Source of the DNA: Microvelia longipes
Lineage: Eukaryota; Arthropoda; Insecta; Hemiptera; Veliidae
DNA length: 64,000 bases
Reading direction: 5' to 3'
NCBI GenBank assembly: GCA_018340805.1
Contig: JACMZG010000008.1
Span: 13,049,506 to 13,113,505, forward strand
This document shows positions 56,307 to 64,000 of the stretch, one piece after another (the stretch's first letter is position 1; the number at the start of each line of letters is the position of its first letter). A program made the translations under genes and the position numbers. The notes under the pieces are model-generated. The model did no database searches and had not been told where the DNA came from. It worked only from the letters and a program-made list of their open reading frames with translations.

Positions 56307-57735
56307 ATACATGCTAATCTTTCATTTTGTATGTTTTCAGGTTCTACAGGTGGATGTGGAAGTGTCTCCCTCTCAACGTTATCATCATTCAACGAAGCAT
56401 CTTTATGGTCATCATCAGTGGTTTGTATTATTTTTTTGTTTGTTTTTATTTTCTTCGTTTTTAATTGTTTCTTTGTTTTCTGTTTCAGGTTCTATGTTTG
56501 TTTTGGATTCTTCACTCACAACAGCTGATTTTATCGTTTTATCACCTTCAAAAACTACATCTCTTCGAATAACTATTTTTCTGCTCTTTTCATCAAATAA
56601 CCTGTAACCTGTGTCACAATATCCAACAAATAAATATTTTTCACTCCTGCTGTCCAATTTTTTAAATTACCTAGTACTTTAGAATAAGCAATTGATCCAA
56701 ATATTTGAAGTCTTGATAAGTTTGGTTTTTTACTGTACCACATTTCACAAGGGGTCTTATCTTGATTAGATGTGGGGCTTCTATTTATTAAATATGTAGC
56801 GGTTAGCGCTGCTTCGCTCCAAAATTCTTTAGAAAGATTTGAATCAAAAGTAGAGCTTTGTTTTGTCCATTAGAGTACGATTAATCTTTCTGATTTCCCG
56901 TTGTGCTGAGGTGTATACGGTGAAGACATATCCATTATTATTCCTCTATTATTCATCCAACTGATTAAATTTCATTATTATATCTGTGCCTCTGTCTGTT
57001 CTTAGTTTGTAACATTTTTAGATCCCATTTTCTTTCAACAGAGTTGATGTAATGTTTTACTGAGTCCTTAACCTCGGTTTTACTCTCCAAGAGATATATC
57101 ATAGCAAAATTTGTAAATTCATCAATGAACGTGAGAATATATTTCTTACCGTCCCATGAAGCCGGTGTTATGGGTCCACACAGATCCGAATGTATTATTT
57201 CCAGCGGTCTAGTCGCTAATTTTCTTTGTGTATTGAAAGGCAATCGTGTTTGTTTTGCTTTCAAGCACACTTCACAGTTTTTTAAATTATCAAGATGTTT
57301 GTCTGAGATCTCTAAGTTGGACATATATTTTAGTTTTTCATATATTCTACACTCATGTGACCAACTTTCTATGAATTATTTCAGTTTTTGATATGTCCAC
57401 AGCATAAGCTTTTTCATTTTTATTAATCGAGATTGATACACAACCGTCATTTTGTTTACATCCTTGTAAAACTATTTCATTGTCCTTTGTTACAGTTACA
57501 TAATTTTAGTGAAAAATACTTCTCCTCCATTTTCAGTAATAGCATTCACTGATATTAAGTTGTGAGACAAATCTGGCACATACAGGACATTTTTTAAAGA
57601 ACAATTATTTGATTTCACTGTACCTGCTTGCTCGGAGAGAATCACGTTTCCATTAGCCAGTCCAATCCGAACAGCATCCTGTTTGGTGTGAGAAAGTAGT
57701 TGTTGGTTGTTTGTGAGATGTTTTTGTACTACCAC
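56307..57735 (-). pseudogene. Copia protease C-part and integrase, broken
   Basis: It continues the polyprotein in several frames. At 57,735-57,496 the protease/linker reads KHLTNNQQLLSH, then RIGLANGNVI and LYVPDLSHNLISVNA. At 57,324-56,965 comes the integrase zinc region (CEVCLKAKQTRLPF; its histidine half lies in damaged sequence upstream) and catalytic start (IIHSDLCGPI, ILTFIDEFTNF). In another frame at about 56,935-56,885 is SPYTPQHNGKSER, carrying the region of the catalytic Glu, with a stop nearby. At 56,657-56,415 the integrase C-terminal block SRSEKYLFVGYCDTGYRLFD and IVIRRDVVFEGD is followed by an Asn/Lys/Glu-rich linker that stops. A further in-line piece (VERETLPHPPVEPENIQNER) runs into the gap. 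At least three frame changes make this copy inactive unless some are sequencing errors. Confidence 0.85.
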
Positions 57736-58612
57736 TGTCTATAATCCACAAACTTTCTTCATAATATTCATCTTGATTACCTGTTGCCAGGAAGGACACA
57801 TCCTTGTTGCTTTTTGAACTTGTCGGTTTTTTACGGAAAAAGCAGTCTTGTTCCTCATGATTAATTTTTTTACAGATTTTACAGTACTTTGAGGCGGTAC
57901 TTTTATTTTTGTTTTGGGGGCAGTACTTAGCCATGTGATTTCCTGAGCAACGGAAACATGTAAGTTTGTATCTGTTGTTCCCTTTGTATTTCTGAGTTGC
58001 TTGAAAGGCGACCGGGGCCTTTTCAGTGTTGTTTTCCTTCTGCCTATGTTCCTCAGCTATAAGCCTACTGGTGAGATTATTTATGTTTTTCTTTGATTCT
58101 GACTCCCAGGCCGTTCTGAAGTGACTGTAACTTTCGGGCAGGGTTGTTAGGATTTTTGACATGATTAAGTTGTCGTTTATGTTTTCGCCAAGAGTTTTAA
58201 GTCTGTGGCACAAATTTTCAATTTTACTAATGTGTTTGGCCACGTCATCTACTCCACTCATTTTGTAGTCAAAAAACTCTTGCATTAGTGAAAACTTCTG
58301 GCTTTCACTATCTCTCTCGAAAGTCTCTTTTAGCTTCTGCATCATTTCTAGTGCTGTTTCGCAGTTTAACACAAAATTCATAGTGTTTTTACTTAAGGTG
58401 TTCACTATTATTTTTTGTGCCTTGGCATCTCTCTTTGAAAATTCGTTACCTTGTTGCACTGATGCTGATGGCGGAGGTTTCGTTTCATCTCCATTTGCTA
58501 AGCTCTGCAGACTTTGGGCTTTTAGGTAAATACCTACTTTGAATTTCCAGATGGGATAGTCGTCTACCGAGTTTAATTTTTCAATTTGAGATAAATCGTT
58601 GTCTTCCATCAT
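57653..58612 (-). CDS. Copia gag with zinc knuckles, start of protease
   Basis: 319 residues from the ATG at 58,612 (a second ATG follows at once). Residues 1-200 match the UBN2/copia gag pattern: IEKLNSVDDYPIWKFKVGIY, then MMQKLKETFE, ILTTLPESYSHFRTAWE, RLIAEEHRQ. Two zinc knuckles follow, CFRCSGNHMAKYC (one residue shorter than the classic spacing) and CKICKKINHEEQDC, for RNA binding. The protease motif LWIIDSGSTK begins near residue 287. After it the frame runs out because of a one-base change in an A-run near 57,722; the protease continues in the next entry. Upstream is the primer site. It is the particle protein and protease precursor of a retrotransposon. Confidence 0.9.
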   Translation of the reverse strand: MMEDNDLSQIEKLNSVDDYPIWKFKVGIYLKAQSLQSLANGDETKPPPSASVQQGNEFSKRDAKAQKIIVNTLSKNTMNFVLNCETALEMMQKLKETFERDSESQKFSLMQEFFDYKMSGVDDVAKHISKIENLCHRLKTLGENINDNLIMSKILTTLPESYSHFRTAWESESKKNINNLTSRLIAEEHRQKENNTEKAPVAFQATQKYKGNNRYKLTCFRCSGNHMAKYCPQNKNKSTASKYCKICKKINHEEQDCFFRKKPTSSKSNKDVSFLATGNQDEYYEESLWIIDSGSTKTSHKQPTTTFSHQTGCCSDWTG

Positions 58613-58726
58613 TACTAAACGAAATCCCGTTTTTACACACTTTTTACTAAAGTTACTTTTACTTTTAACAGACCGGTTTTTTTTTTTTGTTTTTTATTTT
58701 TAATTATTATTTTAATTTTGCCTCCT

Positions 58727-58736
58727 GGCCCATAAC
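58727..58736 (-). promoter_or_regulatory. Primer-binding site of second copia element
   Basis: On the minus strand the sequence is AAAAACA|GTTATGGGCC: an LTR-like CA end followed directly by the half-tRNA-iMet type site also seen in the 30-kb element. Confidence 0.7.
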
Positions 58737-59340
58737 TGTTTTTATAATTAATTAAATTGAAAAAGGAAGCAAGAAGAACGCAGTTTTTTAGAACGAAAAA
58801 ACATCTGTTTTATTTTTATAACGCGAGCAGTGTAGCCACTTGATCGTAATAATGAAAATTACTTCTGTCTAAATAAAGAGTTTCTGACTCATTTGCAACA
58901 GTATATCCTTGTATGGGGAGAAGCATGTATGTAATATGTATGCAATTTGTACAAGATTAAAGTTATTCTGAAAAGACCTAGAGACTGTTCCACTGAAGCA
59001 AAATTCCCTGGATTTCCCGTTTTTAACATAAACCAACTTAACACCAAAACTATACTTACTTATTTATAATTTTAATCAACCTAAACCTTATTTAAATCTT
59101 AATTACAAAGCGCAACAGAAAACCAGATGCGACTTACGAACATATATACTTGAAATCCAAACTAGGACGATGACACGTATCTTGCATCAGTATAAAATTC
59201 TATAACTCATTTCCACAAGAATTAGAGACATTAAAGACATCAAGACTAGATATAGTTGTCTGATACAGAACACGACCGACACCTCACAACTACGACAGAC
59301 TGACATAAATTAGCCATATGAAACAAATTTAAAATTTGTA
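58737..59340 (-). repeat. Probable 5' LTR of second copia element, outer limit unknown
   Basis: The LTR end next to the primer site is clear (ending ...TTATAAAAACA on the minus strand). Its outer limit cannot be set because the partner LTR is not in view. No coding frame is present up to about 59,540. The interval is AT-rich with no other feature recognised. Confidence 0.45.
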
Positions 59341-59858
59341 TTACTATTTTCCAATTAATAACACATGAGTTTATTTATGAATTAGGGATTTATCTCAAGG
59401 TTTATACATAATTTGGACTTGATATCAAGATTTCCCTTATATAAATTCCGATAAGTATTTAGTCATGGGATAGATTCATAACCATAGCAATTATTTTTTA
59501 ACAAAACTACAAACGTCCTTAAATCTTAGTTTTATCAAAATATAAATTCAAAATGAATAATTTAATTGACAATTAAAACTTATCAAATGAATATTATCAC
59601 AGCGGTGCCTTTGAAAAAATAACAAATGAAACGTTCGGATATTCAGGTTATATTTCATTAATATGTAATAAATTAAGAAATAAAAATATTTTATGTAATT
59701 AAAAGTGTTTCTTCTTAACATGTCCATTTTAAGTTCGTCACAAAACGTGCCGATTGGAATAAAGTCCACAATCCCTTCGAGATAGTTTATGTTTACTGCT
59801 TCCCTTTCTGAGTGATTCTTCTAATCTCGACGATGATTTAGCGTTATACATATGTGAT

Positions 59859-60488
59859 TTGACTCTTGAAGAGCTTGACTTATTTATAATCTCTTTTTTC
59901 GATCTCATCACTAAATCATGTTGTGATGGTATACCGTCGATTGTACATGTTAAAAAGAAAACCTTCAAAAAATCGGTAAACTGGTGGAGCGAAGATTTAG
60001 ATAAAATTAGAAAAAAAACCTCGACTTTACGTAGGCGTTACCAAAGAACTAGGAGTAATAAAACGTTAAGAGAGGTTAGAAAGCTGGAATATTATGCTTC
60101 GAAACAAGCTTATCAAAATAAAATCTTGGAGGCTAAGTTAGAATCGTGGAAAAAATTCTGTAACATCGAAGGGAATAATAATCCCTGGCATACTATATAC
60201 AAAATGGCGGCTGGAAAACTGCGTCCAGCAACCTGCCTTTCCACCCTAAAAAGACATGGTACATTTACTTCAAGCATAGATGAAACATTGCAAGTGTTGG
60301 TGGATCAGTTCGTGCCAAAAGATTCCTCTGCTTTCGACTCTCCTGTACATCTACAGTGTAGAGAAAGAGTAAACCAGCCTTTAGATACCTTGAATGATAC
60401 AGAGTTCTCGCAGTATGAAATTGAGCGCGTCGTTAAAATTTTAACCCAAAAAAATCTCCGGGTCACGATGGTCTTACAAGTGACATAA
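59859..60488 (+). pseudogene. LINE ORF2, linker between endonuclease and RT
   Basis: 209-residue frame whose ATG is internal; the same frame extends upstream to about 59,812 (LSDSSNLDDDLALYICDLT). It contains NWWSEDLDKIRKKTSTLRRR, a WW..ELD..R..V.RLRR-type block typical of I-group and Jockey-group LINEs, and NPWHTIYKMAAGK. It ends in KILTQKN, where the RT entry motif (KKSPGHDGLTSDI) continues in another frame after a run of seven A at about 60,448-60,454. A one-base insertion or deletion in that run explains the break. The next frame then shifts again near 60,555, next to a T-run. Confidence 0.85.
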
Positions 60489-60555
60489 TTTTATCTGTAT
60501 TTTTGAGGTACCCTAAAGCAATAACTACTATGTATAATCACTGTTTGTTTAAAGG

Positions 60556-61866
60556 TCTTTTCCTTCAATATGGAAAATATCTAATACTGTTTTGCTTGAG
60601 AAACCTGACAAAAAAAATCTAAATGAGGCTTCCAAATTTAGGCCAATTAGTCTACTGCCTGTCGCAGGTAAAGTATTAGAAGCTCTCATATCTCAAAGAA
60701 TAATGCATCATGTGTTAACTAATAACTTAATATCCGAAAAGCAGTACGGGTTTCGTCCTCAGTCTAGTACACAAGATGCTTTGAAGCACGTATCTTCTTT
60801 CGTAAATGAATATTTAGAGATGAAATGGGAAGTAGTTCTAATATCGCTAGATGTGAAAGGAGCCTTCGATGCTGCTTGGTGGCCGAGCATTTTAAACGCT
60901 TTAAGAGATCTAAAGTGTCCAAAGAATTTGTACAATACGTCTAAAAGTTATTTTAGTAATAGGAAAGTACGGATCACTCTAAATTTCAAAAGTATTTCCG
61001 CTGAAGCTACTAAAGGAGCACCTCAAGGAAGTTGTAGCGCACCAATGTATTGGGTTGCTATGTATGATCCAATACTTAAACTTAAATACCCAGCTCATTC
61101 AGATGCTATAGCGTTTGCTGATGATTTCTTTTTGATGATTGCTGCAAAAACAAAATTAGAGCTGGAAATCAAAGCGAGTAGAGCTCTAGAATTAGTGAGT
61201 GTTTGGGCTTTTTCTAATAAGATAACTTTTAATAAACAAAAATCGAAGATTCTTTATGTAACAAGAAAACAAAACCCAGGCGATATATCTATCATGTTTG
61301 AAAATGAGATGTTGGAGTCTGTTGATGCATTGAAATATCTGGGAGTATACTTCGATCGGACATTTTCATGGGACTATCATATTGATTATGTAGCTAATAA
61401 GAGTCTCCAAGTGGTGAACTGTCTATCTCGTTCAGCGAAAGTTTACTGGGGTCTAGGCCACGTAGCTCTCAAAGTGATATACAAGGGTGCGTTTATTCCG
61501 ATGATGCTCTATGCTGTAGCTATTTGGCATGAGGCTTTAAAGCTAAAGAAAAATAAATTAAAATTTGAACGTGTTCAACGCCTTATTGCCTTACGGATAA
61601 TTCGTGGCTATAGAACCATATCATACAATTCTGCTTGCGTCATAGCTGGGATCACCCCTATCAGTTTATTAGCTGATGAGTTATCAACGATCGATCTTAT
61701 TAAATCTGGACGTCAAGTACACAACATGGATGGATCACTTCTAGACACCCTGTACGATGTCGTTTTTGGAGTCATCCAAGCTATTTTAAATCTATCAATA
61801 GAAGCCAATCTCTTAACGCCAGCTACGAGATATATACAGATGGTAGTAAGGATGGAGAACATGTAG
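60556..61866 (+). pseudogene. LINE ORF2 reverse transcriptase
   Basis: The usable frame begins PSIWKISNTVLLEKPDKK at about 60,562. RT motifs in order: FRPISLLPVAGKVLEALISQ, EKQYGFRPQSSTQDAL, VVLISLDVKGAFDAAWWP, KGAPQGSCSAPMYWVAMYD, the active site AFADDFFLM (61,111-61,137), FNKQKSKILYV and LKYLGVYFDRTFSWDYHI, then the thumb and connection region (RSAKVYWGL, FIPMMLYAVAIWHEA, RVQRLIALRIIRGYRTIS). The frame ends by a shift just before the RNase H start. It synthesises cDNA at the target nick in intact relatives. The upstream-most conserved Asp lies in SLDVKGAFD. Confidence 0.88.
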
Positions 61867-62618
61867 GCTGTGGCTTCGTTGTTTATCAGAACGGAACCTT
61901 TTTGACTGAGCAGGGGTTCCGTTTAGCAGGTTATTGCTCGAACAATCAAGCCGAACAATTGGCTATCCTGAAAGCTCTAGTTTGGACGGAGCTAAATGTT
62001 GCCCTAGGAGAAACAGTTTGTGTAAAAACAGATAGTAGAATTACTCTCGACTCGTTAAATAACGTTAAAAATCATCTTCGTTTAATTGAAAGTATCAGAA
62101 CCAAACTAAGAATCTTGGATGCTTCGATTCAGGTCTCTTTCAACTGGGTCAAGGCCCATATTGGCATCGAGGGGAACGAGCACGCAGACAGAATTGCTAA
62201 AAACGCCTCGCATTTACAAGAAGATCCACATTACGATCGGTTACCATTGTCAACAGTAAAACATTTAGTGCACAAGCGAATCATCTCTCGTTGGCAAGAT
62301 ACCTGGCAAATATCTGACACTGGTCATTTAACTAGAGACTTTATGCCATCTGTCGAGAAGCGTCTAAGCTCAAAAATGCATCACATGGAAATCAGTTGGC
62401 AATTGACACAAATCTTGACTGGTCATGGCAAATTTAATTCTTATCTTCACAGATTTAACTTGCGAGAATCTCCAACTTGTTTATGTGACAATCTGTCTTC
62501 TCAAACTGTTGATCATATTTTATGGGACTGTCCTATCGTTGATCCAGCCAGATTATACCTAATTCAGTTTATCACTACTCAAGGGAAACCATGGCCCCTA
62601 CCGAAATACAAATTTTAA
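61820..62618 (+). pseudogene. LINE RNase H domain and C-terminal zinc motif
   Basis: Frame after the third shift. SYEIYTDGSKDGEHVGCGF (61,817-61,873) carries the first RNase H Asp. Then SNNQAEQLAILKAL gives the Glu, VKTDSRITLDSL the second Asp, and WVKAHIGIEGNEHADRIAKN the His and last Asp. All catalytic residues of RNase HI are therefore present by eye. The C-terminal part has RDFMPSVEKRLSS and CLCDNLSSQTVDHILWDCP, a C2HC-type zinc motif common to LINE ORF2 ends. The protein stops at 62,618. The part from 61,902 on is one open frame. Confidence 0.87.
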
Positions 62619-62729
62619 AACTTAAATACTGGAACAGCTTTTAAGTTTTGTGTTAAAGCTTTTGATACGCTATTCCCTTTATAAGTTCATACTAATGTTT
62701 TCTCTTGATATTTTACTATGATATTACTT

Positions 62730-62825
62730 AAAAAAAAAAAAAAAAAAATATAAAAATTAAAAAAATAATAAAAAAAATAAATAAATATATAAAAATATAA
62801 TTAAAAAAAAAAAAAAAAAAAAAAT
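62730..62825 (+). repeat. A-rich tail of the LINE
   Basis: A19 (62,730-62,748), then an AAAT/AATA-rich tract and A22-type runs to about 62,824. This is the expected 3' tail, expanded by slippage. Confidence 0.85.
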
Positions 62826-63715
<890 letters not shown>

Positions 63716-63841
63716 AACGCAGCAAAGATACTTCGCTAGCTAGATTGCTTTAAGCCTCATTTCGTTGAATGATAAAAGAGGGAAATATCAGAGATTAGGT
63801 CTGTAACCAATCAATCATTTCACTATCATATTGCTTATCAA

Positions 63842-63916
63842 CCACACACACACACACACACTACACACACACACACATATTAATTAATTATATATATATA
63901 TTATATAATATATATA

Positions 63917-63950
<34 letters not shown>

Positions 63951-64000
63951 CTATATATAATATATATATTATATTATATATATATATTATATATAAATTA
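63842..64000. repeat. CA and TA microsatellite at window end
   Basis: A CA run at 63,843-63,878 is followed by TTAATTAATTA and then TA repeats with phase breaks to the end of the window. Confidence 0.9.

Larger units (their letters stand above)
56307..58736 (-). mobile_element. Second copia element, 5' portion, minus strand
   Basis: Gag, protease and integrase of a copia-type element, read from 58,612 downwards, with a primer site at 58,736-58,727 and the rest lost in the gap. It is distinct from the 30-kb element: gag has two zinc knuckles here and the proteins are clearly different in sequence. Confidence 0.9.
59725..62729 (+). mobile_element. 5'-truncated LINE with RT and RNase H
   Basis: Plus-strand non-LTR element lacking its endonuclease. 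Homology begins at about 59,732 (FKFVTKRADWNKVHNP), the linker after the endonuclease, and runs through RT, RNase H and a C-terminal zinc motif to 62,618, then about 110 bp of 3' UTR and an A-run at 62,730. The RNase H domain places it in the I group of LINEs (I, R1 or LOA-like). 5' truncation is the normal result of incomplete target-primed copying. At least four frame breaks are visible (about 59,808, 60,453, 60,555 and 61,815). Confidence 0.88.

Noticed and set aside
55182..56607. Several 360-460-residue frames on both strands
   Set aside because: They are open only because they cross the 1000-N gap; no real residues support them.

Overview
The window looks like AT-rich nuclear DNA from an animal, most likely an insect. 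Evidence for this: long TA/CA microsatellites, two Ty1/copia elements with insect-copia-style primer sites (internal initiator-tRNA-Met complement), APE-type LINEs, a gypsy remnant, and dense non-coding repeats. I found no host protein gene, rRNA or intact tRNA. Every substantial reading frame I can identify belongs to a retroelement. There is no sign of prokaryotic operons or CRISPR.

Layout. 1-1.4 kb: decayed Ty3/gypsy gag-protease. 2-7.5 kb: microsatellites, a GC-rich cluster of small hairpins (3.69-3.90 kb) and a TA-flanked hairpin element (5.3 kb). 7.6-8.65 kb: decayed Ser/Lys/Pro-rich ORF on the minus strand, possibly a LINE ORF1. 10.9-11.2 kb: 274-bp foldback. 15-21 kb: several copies of a roughly 0.75-0.8 kb dispersed repeat ('family A') carrying the motif GAGCGAAGCGAGTC, plus a MITE at 17.93 kb. 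21.25-22.44 kb: a 1.19-kb inverted repeat with smaller hairpins inside each arm. 23.26 kb: 230-bp foldback. 26.2-26.8 kb: 22-bp tandem array. 27.66-29.90 kb: a 2.24-kb non-coding element with long terminal inverted repeats. 30.23-34.45 kb: a complete copia element with 121-bp LTRs and a 5-bp target duplication, inserted into a family A copy. 37.15-41.8 kb: a nearly full LINE on the minus strand with ORF1 and ORF2. 43.7-47.7 kb: family A fragments with a tandem duplication, a 411-bp near-perfect palindrome (family B), and a second copy of a repeat also found at 36 kb (family C). 54.2-55.3 kb: repeat ends and a promoter-like segment. 55,307-56,306: exactly 1000 Ns (assembly gap). 56.3-58.74 kb: 5' part of a second copia element on the minus strand, its RT/RNase H side lost in the gap. 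59.7-62.75 kb: a 5'-truncated LINE with RT and RNase H on the plus strand. 62.7-64 kb: A-rich and CA/TA/GT microsatellites.

How the parts relate. This is a graveyard of mobile elements layered by nested insertion. The clearest time order is family A first, then copia, whose two LTRs differ at one visible position. Autonomous elements (copia, LINEs) carry their own enzymes. The foldbacks, the MITE and families A-C encode nothing recognisable and would have to be moved by enzymes made elsewhere. The most unusual feature is the repeated use of the GCGAAGC/GCGTAGC core, a sequence known to form a very stable DNA mini-hairpin, across several otherwise unrelated repeats. Several frameshifts lie at homopolymer runs beside an assembly gap, so part of the apparent decay may be sequencing error.
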